DNA of 14,545 nt from an uncultured Clostridia bacterium (GCA_938049125.1 CALICR010000090.1:1-14545); one strand, 5' to 3'. Shown: positions 1 to 7,274, counted from the first letter of the stretch. The notes: generated by a model from the letters alone, not told the origin. Numbers and translations: made by a program.

Positions 1-609
1 GGCCGTCTGGCCGCTGCCGGTCAGCTTGTCGATGAGGCCGAAGTGCTTCGCCGCGAAGATGCCGCCGGCCAGCACCGCCAGCACCAGCACAATGGCCACT
101 GCCTTGCCCGCGCCGCGGCGGCGCTCCCGGCGGCGGGGCGGGAACTCGTCGTCCTCGTCCTCATCGCCGTCCTCCGCCTCGGGCTGCGGGACGGTTTTGC
201 CGGTGTTCTGCCGCCAGGACGGCAGCTCCACGGCCGGGACCGCCTCCTTGGGCGCGGCGGGCTGGGCCGCGGGCGCGGCTTCGCTCTCCGCGGGCTTCGT
301 GCCGTTGATCTCGGCGATGATGTCTTCCCAGTTATAGTTTCCGGTCTCCTGGCTGACCGCGGGCTTGGCCGCCTCGGTCTTCTGGGTCTCGGGGGCCGCA
401 GGGGCCTTGGGAGCCGCGGGCGTCTCCGGCGCGGCCGGGGCCTTGGCCTTGGGCGCAGGCTGCTTTGGCTTCGCGGTAGCCTCGAACTCGTCGTCCAGGA
501 ACTCAAAGCCCTCGCTGACGCTGGGCACGTTGCTCGCGCCGCAGAGCGGGCACTTCGCCACATCCGCGGGATACTTCGTGCCGCAGTGCTTGCAGGTGAT
601 CTGATCCAT
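1..609 (-). CDS. Zinc-ribbon, single-pass membrane protein (partial, C-terminus beyond left edge)
   Basis: The frame begins at ATG 609-607 behind an AGGAGG ribosome binding site and stays open to base 1, giving 203 residues without a stop. The N-terminus is a zinc ribbon with two CxxC knuckles (Cys6/Cys9 and Cys20/Cys23). It is followed by a long Ala/Pro/Glu/Lys-rich, probably disordered linker (about 35-140), an acidic run (about 144-158), an Arg-rich patch (about 159-168) and one hydrophobic segment (about 170-187). The protein continues beyond the segment, so an outer domain may be missing from view. With the basic patch inside, the zinc ribbon would be cytoplasmic. The gene is divergent from a membrane kinase with the same basic-patch plus single-helix plan, so a shared signalling or envelope role is possible, but this is inference. 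I do not recognise a named family beyond zinc-ribbon membrane proteins common in Clostridia. The frame is sure; the function is unknown. Confidence 0.8.
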   Translation of the reverse strand, partial: MDQITCKHCGTKYPADVAKCPLCGASNVPSVSEGFEFLDDEFEATAKPKQPAPKAKAPAAPETPAAPKAPAAPETQKTEAAKPAVSQETGNYNWEDIIAEINGTKPAESEAAPAAQPAAPKEAVPAVELPSWRQNTGKTVPQPEAEDGDEDEDDEFPPRRRERRRGAGKAVAIVLVLAVLAGGIFAAKHFGLIDKLTGSGQTA

Positions 610-632
610 AGGATAGCCTCCTATCTATTTTA

Positions 633-645
633 TTACAAATTGTAA
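633..645. promoter_or_regulatory. Inverted repeat TTACAA-A-TTGTAA, possible operator
   Basis: Perfect six-base arms (633-638 and 640-645) flank one central base. The element lies just downstream of the -10 box of the minus-strand zinc-ribbon gene, between promoter and ribosome binding site, where a repressor could act. No regulator is assigned and chance occurrence in this AT-rich gap is possible. Confidence 0.3.
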
Positions 646-650
646 CTTGT

Positions 651-679
651 ATTCTAGCACATCTCTCTTCAAATGTCTA
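651..679 (-). promoter_or_regulatory. Promoter of the zinc-ribbon protein gene
   Basis: On the minus strand a TAGACA -35 box (679-674) and a TAGAAT -10 box (656-651) are separated by exactly 17 bases. Each box matches the housekeeping sigma consensus at five of six positions. The expected start of transcription is about 35 bases upstream of the ATG at 609. Confidence 0.6.
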
Positions 680-698
680 CGACAATCTGCCTTGCATC

Positions 699-727
699 TT
701 GCTTTTTCTCGCAAAATCCAATAGAAT
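699..727 (+). promoter_or_regulatory. Probable promoter of the kinase gene
   Basis: TTGCTT (699-704) and TAGAAT (722-727) are 17 bases apart. The -10 box is good and the -35 box weak (three of six). A second TAGAAT at 727-732 arises from three tandem AATAG units (720-734), so the exact -10 box is uncertain. Confidence 0.45.
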
Positions 728-781
728 AGAATAGAAGAAAATAAATAGGACCACCTCCGAAATCTGGAAGGAAGGGATTTC

Positions 782-3361
782 ATGTCAGAACCTCAGATGG
801 TTTCTCCCCTGCTGGACGGCATGACGCTGGACTGCGTGCTCTCCTCGCACGGCGGCGTCACCGTATCCCGGGTGATTCATACCGCCACCGGCACGCGCTG
901 CATCGTCAAGCAGATCTCCATCCCGGAGTCCGAGACCAACACCCAGGCGCTGCTCCTCACCGGCGCCGTCAGCGACCGTGAGGAGGCGACCGCCTACTAT
1001 GCCACCGTTGTGGACCAGTACCGCACGGAGCTTCGAGCCTTCCGCGCCCTGGCCGCGTCGCCCTATTTCCTCAGCTACGCGCGGTTCCAGGTCGTGCCAA
1101 AGGAGGGGCAGCCCGGCTTCGACCTCTACCTGCTGGCCCCCTGCCGCACCTCCCTCGGGGCCTTCCTGAGCGAGAACGCCATCCGGCAGAAGAAGGCCGT
1201 GCAGCTGGGCCTTGACCTCTGCCATGCGCTCTCGGCGCTGCGGGAGCAGGGCTACCTCTACCTCGACCTCAAGCCCGGGAACGTGTTCCTGGAGAACGGC
1301 ACCTTCTGCATCGGTGACTTCGGCCTCGCCCAGCGGAAGGACCTGCGCTTCGCTGCCATGCCGGGCCGCTACCTCAGCAGCTTCACGGCCCCGGAGCTGT
1401 GCAGCGTCACCGGCGAGCTGAACGAGACCGTGGACCTCTACGCCGTCGGTCTCCTGCTCTACTACATTTATAACGGGAACCACGCCCCCTTCGAGGAGGC
1501 AGGCACCACGGAGAAGGCCGCGAACAACCGCCGTATCTCCGGCGAGGAGCTGCCCACGCCGCTCTATGCGGACTACGAGATGGACGCCATCCTCCGCAAG
1601 GCCTGCGCCTTCCGCCCCGAGGACCGCTACCAGACCCCCGAGGAGCTGGCCGCAGCCCTGGAGGACTACCAAGGCCGCAACGCCCTCACCGACGAGTGCA
1701 TCGTGCCCCCGCTGGTGCTGGACGAGATCCCCACCGTCGCGGACCTGCCCGAGGCCGAGGAGGAGCCGGTGGAGGCCATCCCAGCCACGGACGTTACAAA
1801 CCTCTCCGACGACTTCCGCGAGAACTTCGCCCCGGCTCAGGAGCCGGAGCGGCCACGGAAGAAGAAAAAGAAAAAAATCTGGATCCCCATTCTGCTGACG
1901 GTGCTGGTACTGCTGGGCGCGGCCTTCGCCTACTACTATTTTGAGTATTCGGCCATCACCGTGAACACCATCACCGTCACGGAGAAGACCTCCGACTCCC
2001 TCACCGTCGCCGTGGACGCCACGGACGCCGGGGCGCTGCTGGTTTCCTGCACGCCGGACGAGGGCGTCGGGGCCACGCTGCCCTGCGGCGACACCGTCAC
2101 CTTCACGGATCTCACGCCCGGCACGCTCTACCACATCGCCGTCCGCGCCGCGGACTGGCACTTCGTCAAGGGCGTTCAGGGCGGCACCGCCTCCACCGCC
2201 GCCATCACGGAGATTCTCTCCTTTGAGGCCGCGGACCAGGAGGACGGCAGCGTGCTCGTCCAGTTCCAGGTCAGCGGTCCGGAGCCGGACCAGTGGACGC
2301 TCCGCTGCACCGATGAGGCGGAGAAGGTCACGAAGTTCCCGGTGGAGAACCGCACCGCGACGCTGACGGGCCTCCAGCCCAACCGGACCTACACCCTCAG
2401 CCTGGACGCAGGCCCGGGCTATTACCTCGGCGGCACGACCTTCATCGAGTACTCCCGCATCGTGCCCGTCACCGCCCAGAATCTCACCGCCGAGTCCGTG
2501 ACGAATGGCTCCATCACTGTGGTCTGGGAGGCGGACAACGACGCGGCCACCCAGTGGACCGCCGTCTGCTCCGGCGACGACGGCTACGCCAGCACCCAGG
2601 TCACCGAAGTATGCCGGGCCGTCTTCGAGGGCACCGGCGTCGGCGTGACCTACACCATCGCTGTCACGAACCCCACCATGGATATGCCCGTCCTGCTGAC
2701 CGTCGAGAGCACGGCCTGCCAGGTCACATCCTTCACGGCGGAGATCGACGGCACGACAGCCTCCCTCGCCTGGGAAACCGAGGGCGAACCGGCCCCGGAC
2801 ACCTGGGTCCTCCGCTACGGCCCCGCCTCCTGCGAGACCCGGGACGCCCTGGAGGTCAGCGGGACCTCCGCGGAGCTGACGGACCTCATCCCCGGTACGG
2901 ACTACGTCTTCACCCTGTCCGATGCCGCGGGCGTGCCGGTGGGCGGCACTACGGAGACCACGGCCGGCACCGGCGAGGCTTCGCTCTATGAGGACCACGA
3001 CTTCGGCGGCATCTTCATCGGCCTCTACGAAAAGCCCGGCGAGATCTGGAGCGTCTCCAGCCTCGGCAGCGCGAAGGAGAGCTTCTCCCCCGGCGCGGGC
3101 CTCGTCTGCGTCATCCAGCCCCAGGCGGAGCCGCAGACCCAGAAGGACCCGGAGGAAATTCTCACCCAGCTTGTGGTCCGGAGCGAGGACGGCACCGTTG
3201 CCGCCTATGCCGCGCCGGAGACCCATTCCTGGAACGAGATGTGGCAAAACGGCGTCTTCGCAACGGCCCTTGACACCGTCCCGGAGGCCGCCGGAAGCTA
3301 CAAGCTGGAGCTCTACTTCAACGGCAAGCTCCTCCGCACCGCCCCCTTCACCGTCGAATAA
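782..3361 (+). CDS. Transmembrane Ser/Thr protein kinase with fibronectin-III-like extracellular repeats
   Basis: This 859-residue receptor-type kinase has a cytoplasmic kinase domain at about 14-296, a charged linker, six lysines (about 360-365), one membrane helix (about 366-387) and a large outer region (390-859). Kinase landmarks are Lys43 (IVK), a likely helix-C Glu83, the catalytic loop YLDLKPGN with Asp162, Lys164 and Asn167, DFG at 179-181, and APE at 203-205. Two features are atypical: the glycine-rich loop does not fit GxGxxG, and the catalytic loop reads YLD in place of HRD, making it a non-RD kinase. The outer part looks like four fibronectin-III-like beta-sandwich repeats (about 391-470, 472-560, 561-645, 646-735), then a separate C-terminal domain (about 740-859). 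PASTA repeats of PknB-type kinases are absent. The start is supported by GGAAGG just upstream of ATG 782. The catalytic residues remain, so activity is likely. The ligand and substrates are unknown. Confidence 0.85.
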   Translation: MSEPQMVSPLLDGMTLDCVLSSHGGVTVSRVIHTATGTRCIVKQISIPESETNTQALLLTGAVSDREEATAYYATVVDQYRTELRAFRALAASPYFLSYARFQVVPKEGQPGFDLYLLAPCRTSLGAFLSENAIRQKKAVQLGLDLCHALSALREQGYLYLDLKPGNVFLENGTFCIGDFGLAQRKDLRFAAMPGRYLSSFTAPELCSVTGELNETVDLYAVGLLLYYIYNGNHAPFEEAGTTEKAANNRRISGEELPTPLYADYEMDAILRKACAFRPEDRYQTPEELAAALEDYQGRNALTDECIVPPLVLDEIPTVADLPEAEEEPVEAIPATDVTNLSDDFRENFAPAQEPERPRKKKKKKIWIPILLTVLVLLGAAFAYYYFEYSAITVNTITVTEKTSDSLTVAVDATDAGALLVSCTPDEGVGATLPCGDTVTFTDLTPGTLYHIAVRAADWHFVKGVQGGTASTAAITEILSFEAADQEDGSVLVQFQVSGPEPDQWTLRCTDEAEKVTKFPVENRTATLTGLQPNRTYTLSLDAGPGYYLGGTTFIEYSRIVPVTAQNLTAESVTNGSITVVWEADNDAATQWTAVCSGDDGYASTQVTEVCRAVFEGTGVGVTYTIAVTNPTMDMPVLLTVESTACQVTSFTAEIDGTTASLAWETEGEPAPDTWVLRYGPASCETRDALEVSGTSAELTDLIPGTDYVFTLSDAAGVPVGGTTETTAGTGEASLYEDHDFGGIFIGLYEKPGEIWSVSSLGSAKESFSPGAGLVCVIQPQAEPQTQKDPEEILTQLVVRSEDGTVAAYAAPETHSWNEMWQNGVFATALDTVPEAAGSYKLELYFNGKLLRTAPFTVE

Positions 3362-3364
3362 ACA

Positions 3365-3400
3365 AACAAGAACCTGCTGGGCTTCCGGCAGGTTCTTGTT
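3365..3400. terminator. Bidirectional terminator between convergent kinase and SH3 genes
   Basis: A perfect 13-bp inverted repeat (3365-3377 with 3388-3400) encloses a 10-base loop. It starts four bases after the kinase stop. On the minus strand it lies 17 bases past the SH3 gene stop and is followed by the T-rich TGTTTATT, so it can serve both genes. Confidence 0.85.
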
Positions 3401-3417
3401 ATAAACACCTTGAAAAA

Positions 3418-3924
3418 TCACTGGTGCAGCCCTTGGCGTGCAGACCTAATATAAGCCGTACTAACATAGCCTCTGTAGCTTACATACGACCCGCTGATTA
3501 CCTCAACATAGGTCCACCCCTCGACACCAGACGTTCCAATGGAGCAATCAAGTAATGTTCCGTATGGTAAGGTTACTTTGACCGAACTGGATGTGTTGGG
3601 AGACGTCCGAAGATTTAAGCCGGACGTAGCCGCTACTTCAGCAACCGAAACGGCCCTTACACACAGCGATTTACTGATGTATCCGCTCCTCGTCCCATCA
3701 GTCACATGAAGCCAATCTCCTCTTTGATAGGTGTCCAGCAGCGTTCCGGCCGGGATTACGCCAAGTATTTCGCTGGACGTACTTGGACCGGCTCTCAGAT
3801 TGGATGCTCGTCTTGTGTAGTATGCGTTTTCGTCCACATAATTGTTGTTTGCGGCCATTGCGGGGACTACCATGGTGAATACGATCACCAAACAGATGAC
3901 GACGGACAGTATTCTTTTCCTCAT
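3418..3924 (-). CDS. Secreted protein with two bacterial SH3 domains
   Basis: This is a 168-residue exported protein. A signal peptide (basic MRKR, hydrophobic core 5-20, AMA cleavage after about residue 24) is followed by two SH3b-like domains. The first (about 36-88) carries NLRAGPSTSSEILGVI and the second (about 97-160) NLRTSPNTSSSVKVTL, the usual RxGPSxxS pattern of this fold. Such domains typically bind cell-wall peptides or polymers. No catalytic domain is present, so it may be a wall-binding accessory or adaptor protein. The start at 3924 is chosen because AAAGGA (3938-3933) sits eight bases upstream and the signal peptide begins there. The frame is open to 4065, but that extension would run through the promoter and into the neighbouring terminator. 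GC content is visibly lower than in all other genes here, suggesting separate origin. It has its own promoter and terminator, so it is monocistronic. Confidence 0.88.
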   Translation of the reverse strand: MRKRILSVVICLVIVFTMVVPAMAANNNYVDENAYYTRRASNLRAGPSTSSEILGVIPAGTLLDTYQRGDWLHVTDGTRSGYISKSLCVRAVSVAEVAATSGLNLRTSPNTSSSVKVTLPYGTLLDCSIGTSGVEGWTYVEVISGSYVSYRGYVSTAYIRSARQGLHQ

Positions 3925-3932
3925 GTTCAGCA

Positions 3933-3938
3933 TCCTTT
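3933..3938 (-). promoter_or_regulatory. Ribosome binding site deciding the SH3 protein start
   Basis: AAAGGA on the minus strand lies eight bases before ATG 3924. The in-frame ATG at 3933 overlaps this site and so has no usable spacing, which favours 3924. Confidence 0.6.
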
Positions 3939-3969
3939 CTTTTTTGGTATTTGTCTTTCTGCTGATTTC

Positions 3970-3998
3970 AGTATAATACGGAAATCGCATATCGTTAA
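3970..3998 (-). promoter_or_regulatory. Promoter of the SH3 protein gene, with upstream A/T tract
   Basis: The minus strand shows a TTAACG -35 box (3998-3993), a 17-base spacer and a TATACT -10 box (3975-3970). Directly upstream is a perfect 14-base palindrome of six T and six A flanked by A and T (4006-4019), placed where an UP element would contact RNA polymerase alpha subunits. Confidence 0.55.
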
Positions 3999-4044
3999 TA
4001 TCTACATTTTTTAAAAAATCGCACTTTGTTTTGTATATATAGTA

Positions 4045-4076
4045 AAATCCCCTCTGTGTAGCCACAGAGGGGATTT
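4045..4076 (-). terminator. Terminator of the MBOAT/DHHW operon
   Basis: A perfect 14-bp stem (4045-4058 with 4063-4076) has a TAGC loop. On the minus strand it begins nine bases after the DHHW stop codon, and the stem closes in a run of T followed by an AT-rich stretch, as for a Rho-independent terminator. It insulates the operon from the SH3 gene downstream. Confidence 0.88.
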
Positions 4077-4084
4077 GCTCTTGT

Positions 4085-5566
4085 TTATTTCCCGGCCAGC
4101 CTATTCAGCTGGGTGATATAAGTCTCGTTCATCGGGATAAAGGGGTAATCGATCACGATCAGGTCCGTGACGCCCTCGAGCTGCGCCAGGTCCGGGAGAT
4201 AGAGGGGCGCGTGCTTCGACGTATTGTGATAGCGGGGATCAACCACGACGATCTTGCTGTAGTGACTGGTCAGGAAGGGGACGAAGGCGTTGCCGTAGGA
4301 CTCCTTGATGACCATGCAGACCTTGTCGTTCTGCACATCTGTGTTGATGACCTCGATGGCCTGGTCGCCGCAGATGAACGCCATATAGAGGTAAGAATCC
4401 GCCACGCTGGTGGCCACCGTCGTGATACCGTTATATGCCCCGGTCAGCTCTCCGTTCACCAGTGACGTGTAGGCCGTGGCATCCGTCTTGACGATGGGCT
4501 TATAATAGGTCGCCGTGTCCGGATTTGCCTCCAGCGCCGCTGCCGCCGCCGCGGAGCCGTTTTTCACATTCGTATAAAGCGTGCCGAGGAATGTGGTCGC
4601 ACCGGTGGTGGAGCAGGTCACCTGGCCGGTCTCGAAGTCGTCCAGCGGGACTGCCTCCAGGCCTGCGGCCTCGCAGAAGGCCGTGTAGGCGTAATACGCG
4701 CCGAGCTGGGTCCAGTGGTGGTCGGTCCGGAAGAAAATATACTCGTCGATGTGGCTGCGCAGCTTGCTGTAGGCGTCCACCGAAGTGATGCTGCTGTCCA
4801 GCTTGCTGTAGACATATTCGATCATGGTCTTCTGGTCCGTCGCGCCGCTGCGCAGGTCCTCGGGGCCGTAGAACTGGGTGGAGTTTGGCGTCACCAGCGA
4901 GTAGGTCTTAACGTTCGGACCAACGGCTTCCGCAATGGAATTCACCGCCTCCGCGTACTTGTCCTCCAGGGCCTCATTGCTGTAAACGATCTCCAGCGCC
5001 CGGTCGCCCACCACCAGCATGCTGTTGACGGTCTGAGCGTTCTCCGGGTTGTCGAAGGCGGGGTCCTCCTCCTGCAGCTCCTCGGGCGTCTGGGTGTCGC
5101 CGGGGTCCTGCTCCGTGCCCGTGGTCTCCGAGGGCTGGGTCGTGTCGGTTTCGGTGCCGTCCGCGGACGTGGTGTCCGACGGCGTCTGGTCCGACGGGGT
5201 GTCCGTCCCCTGCTCCGTCCCGTCCGTCCCCTGGGCGCCGCCGATGCCGCCGAGACCCACATTGTTCGTCGTATCAATGAGGATCGCGCCGTTGTCCTTG
5301 GAGCCGGAGAAGTTGTAGAAGTCGTTCATTTTCGAGTTGACGGCCAGCAGCTTCTCCCGCAGCGGGAACTGGTCCGCGTAGTAGTCCTCCAGCTCCACCA
5401 TATAGGAGCCGTCCAGGAAGGCCGAAAGGGTGAACTTCGGCTTCTGCTTGAGGCCGCGGTTCTCCTGGGTGGAGATCTCATCGTCCTTGTCGATCAGCGA
5501 GTAGACGCCGAAGGCGCAGGAGACGAGCAGCACCGCCGCCAGGAAGATCGTATAAAATTTCTTCAT
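4085..5566 (-). CDS. DHHW/AlgX-like exported protein (surface-polymer O-acylation)
   Basis: This 493-residue protein pairs with the MBOAT gene upstream. By analogy with AlgX/AlgJ it would receive an acyl group from the MBOAT protein and place it on an extracytoplasmic polymer. The N-terminus (MKK plus hydrophobic 5-24) is a signal peptide or anchor. LVSC ending at Cys17 also fits a lipobox, though the following residues remain hydrophobic. The family signature DHHW is at 282-285, containing the Asp-x-His arrangement used by AlgX/AlgJ enzymes, and ESYGNAF offers Ser423 as candidate nucleophile, so the triad appears complete. Residues about 104-170 are a low-complexity Thr/Asp/Glu/Gln/Ser/Pro insert absent from the core fold. 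The start has a clear GGAGG site, 12 bases downstream of the MBOAT stop codon, so the two genes are co-transcribed. The target polymer cannot be read from sequence. Confidence 0.85.
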   Translation of the reverse strand: MKKFYTIFLAAVLLVSCAFGVYSLIDKDDEISTQENRGLKQKPKFTLSAFLDGSYMVELEDYYADQFPLREKLLAVNSKMNDFYNFSGSKDNGAILIDTTNNVGLGGIGGAQGTDGTEQGTDTPSDQTPSDTTSADGTETDTTQPSETTGTEQDPGDTQTPEELQEEDPAFDNPENAQTVNSMLVVGDRALEIVYSNEALEDKYAEAVNSIAEAVGPNVKTYSLVTPNSTQFYGPEDLRSGATDQKTMIEYVYSKLDSSITSVDAYSKLRSHIDEYIFFRTDHHWTQLGAYYAYTAFCEAAGLEAVPLDDFETGQVTCSTTGATTFLGTLYTNVKNGSAAAAAALEANPDTATYYKPIVKTDATAYTSLVNGELTGAYNGITTVATSVADSYLYMAFICGDQAIEVINTDVQNDKVCMVIKESYGNAFVPFLTSHYSKIVVVDPRYHNTSKHAPLYLPDLAQLEGVTDLIVIDYPFIPMNETYITQLNRLAGK

Positions 5567-5578
5567 CTTGCTCCCTCC

Positions 5579-7000
5579 TCAGAACCGGAAGTACAGGAAG
5601 GCGTTGTAGCTGGAGCCGACCAGCGAGGCAACGCACAGGAACAGCAGCGCAAGGTCCCAGATGCCTACGCCGATGACATAGGCCCGCTTGGCCGCGGGGG
5701 ATGAGCGCCTGCGCATGCAGAGCGACTTGAAGATGTTTCCGACGGCCCGGGGCAGCGCGGAGCTGGCCACGATGCCGAGGAGCAGCAGCGGGATGTTGTT
5801 GACCAGGGTGACGCGGGTCGTGTAGTCGAGGAAGCCCTTGCCGTAGAGGCCGAAGAGGCAGCCGAGGGTGTGGCCCAGGCGGCCAAGGTCCACGCAGTAG
5901 AACAGCGCCCAGCCCAGGGCTACCAGGAACAGTGTCAGCAGGTGGCGCACGACGCCTGGGATGCGGTCAAAGAAGTCCCGGAAGGACTTTTCGATGACCA
6001 GCAGAACGAAGAAATAGAGGCCCCAGAGGACAAAGTTCCAGCTCGCGCCGTGCCACAGGCCCGTCAGCGCCCAAACCACGAAGAGGTTCAGCATCTGGTG
6101 CTTCCGATTGCCGCCAAGGGGAATATAGACGTAGTCCCGGAAGAAGGTGCTGAGGGAGATGTGCCAGCGCCGCCAGAATTCCGTGATGGACTTGGACGTA
6201 TAGGGCAGATCAAAGTTCTCCGAGAACTTGAAGCCGAAGATGCGGCCGAGGCCGATGGCCATGTCGCTGTAGCCGGAAAAATCAAAGTAGATCTGGAAGG
6301 TATACATAATAACGCCGAGCCAGACACCCACGGTGGTGGCCTGGGCCAACTCGCCGCCCAGCAGCTTATCCGCCACGGAGCCGCAGTAGTTGGCGATGAG
6401 CACCTTCTTGCCGAGGCCCATGGAGAAGCGGGTCATGCCGTAAAACGCGCCCTTGACGGTCGTCTTGCGGTCCGCCAGCTGCGGCTCAATCTCCGAATAG
6501 CGGACGATGGGGCCGGCGATGAGCTGGGCGAAGAGCGACACATAGAGCAGGAAGTCCCGGTAGGAGCGCTGCACCTGCACCTCGCCGCGGTAGACATCGA
6601 TGGTGTAGGTCATGGTCTGGAACGTGTAGAACGAAATGCCGATGGGCAGTGCGATCTCCGGCACCGGGATGGAGAGGCCGAGCAGCCCGTTGAGATTGCT
6701 CACCAGGAAGCCGCTGTACTTAAAGAAGCCAAGCGACACGAGGCCGTAGGCCACGCCGATGCCGACCCAGAGCTTTTTCTTCTGCTTCGTGCGGCTTGCG
6801 CCAATCATCTGGCCGCAGAAATAGTTCACATAGGCCGAAAGGAGCATCAGCAGCACATAGACCGGTTCGCCCCAGGCGTAGAACAGGATGCTCATCACCA
6901 CGAGCACGTTGTTTTTGGCGTTGAGGCTGGAGCTGCAGAGATACAGAACCATCGTCAGCGGCAGAAACAGGAATAAGAAAACCAGGCTGGAAAAAACCAA
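5579..7000 (-). CDS. MBOAT family membrane O-acyltransferase (AlgI/DltB-like)
   Basis: This 473-residue polytopic protein belongs to the AlgI/DltB branch of membrane-bound O-acyltransferases, which pass acyl groups from a cytoplasmic donor across the membrane. The sequence shows about ten hydrophobic segments, the motif FWRRWHIS with His280, and the invariant catalytic histidine His317 in LTGLWHGASWNF. Length matches the family (about 470). It reads from a TTG start: the minus strand has GGGAG nine bases before TTG 7000-6998, and an in-frame TGA at 7009-7007 rules out a longer form. The ATG at 7016 is in another frame. A strong promoter lies upstream at 7061-7089. The partner DHHW protein follows 12 bases after the stop. 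No D-alanine ligase or carrier protein gene accompanies it, so polysaccharide or peptidoglycan O-acetylation is more likely than teichoic acid D-alanylation, though this is inference. Confidence 0.93.
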   Translation of the reverse strand: MVFSSLVFLFLFLPLTMVLYLCSSSLNAKNNVLVVMSILFYAWGEPVYVLLMLLSAYVNYFCGQMIGASRTKQKKKLWVGIGVAYGLVSLGFFKYSGFLVSNLNGLLGLSIPVPEIALPIGISFYTFQTMTYTIDVYRGEVQVQRSYRDFLLYVSLFAQLIAGPIVRYSEIEPQLADRKTTVKGAFYGMTRFSMGLGKKVLIANYCGSVADKLLGGELAQATTVGVWLGVIMYTFQIYFDFSGYSDMAIGLGRIFGFKFSENFDLPYTSKSITEFWRRWHISLSTFFRDYVYIPLGGNRKHQMLNLFVVWALTGLWHGASWNFVLWGLYFFVLLVIEKSFRDFFDRIPGVVRHLLTLFLVALGWALFYCVDLGRLGHTLGCLFGLYGKGFLDYTTRVTLVNNIPLLLLGIVASSALPRAVGNIFKSLCMRRRSSPAAKRAYVIGVGIWDLALLFLCVASLVGSSYNAFLYFRF

Positions 7001-7009
7001 ATGCTGTCA

Positions 7010-7014
7010 CTCCC
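7010..7014 (-). promoter_or_regulatory. Ribosome binding site for the TTG-started MBOAT gene
   Basis: GGGAG on the minus strand is nine bases before the TTG at 7000. With the in-frame stop just after it, it fixes the start of this gene on a non-ATG codon. Confidence 0.6.
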
Positions 7015-7060
7015 ATTCTCGATTTGCGGCGCGGCAGCGCCCATACGCATAGTTGACGGT

Positions 7061-7089
7061 ATTATATCAAATTCCGACAGGGATTTCAA
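7061..7089 (-). promoter_or_regulatory. Strong promoter of the MBOAT/DHHW operon
   Basis: On the minus strand TTGAAA (7089-7084) and a consensus TATAAT (7066-7061) are separated by 17 bases. The -35 box is part of an inverted repeat TTTCA-N12-TGAAA (7084-7088 and 7101-7105), which could be an operator. Confidence 0.8.
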
Positions 7090-7207
7090 TTAAATTTCCG
7101 TGAAAATCCCGCGGCGTCTTGGGCCGCGTATTCCGGGCAAAATACAGTATGGCACAAAGGCCCATCATTTTTGCATCCTCCTCGGCCCCTCGGGGCATAG
7201 ATGCATC

Positions 7208-7236
7208 TTGCAAAGCGCTTTTTCCTGTGTTACAAT
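7208..7236 (+). promoter_or_regulatory. Promoter of the DeoR-family regulator with a cre-like core in the spacer
   Basis: TTGCAA (7208-7213) and TACAAT (7231-7236) are 17 bases apart. The ten-base palindrome AAAGCGCTTT (7212-7221) overlaps the end of the -35 box and the spacer. It equals the centre of strong CcpA cre sites, but the outer TG and CA bases of the consensus are missing. The rest of this 274-base divergent gap holds only the opposite promoter and short GC-rich inverted repeats. Confidence 0.65.
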
Positions 7237-7274
7237 GAAATCTCACATAAAACAACCCGAAAGGAAGTGTTCCC

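Noticed and set aside
785..3421. Long open frame on the minus strand opposite the kinase
   Set aside because: Gly/Val/Arg/Ala-rich translation without recognisable domains. It mirrors the GC-rich third positions of the real gene on the other strand.
3925..4065. N-terminal extension of the SH3 protein
   Set aside because: It would be translated from a terminator and promoter region and would bury the signal peptide.
6720..7016. ATG at 7016 as start of the MBOAT gene
   Set aside because: It is in a different frame. The proper frame has an in-frame stop at 7009-7007 and begins with TTG 7000.
7110..7128. Inverted repeat CGCGGC-N7-GCCGCG as a terminator or small RNA
   Set aside because: Only six bp, no T run, and expected by chance in GC-rich sequence.
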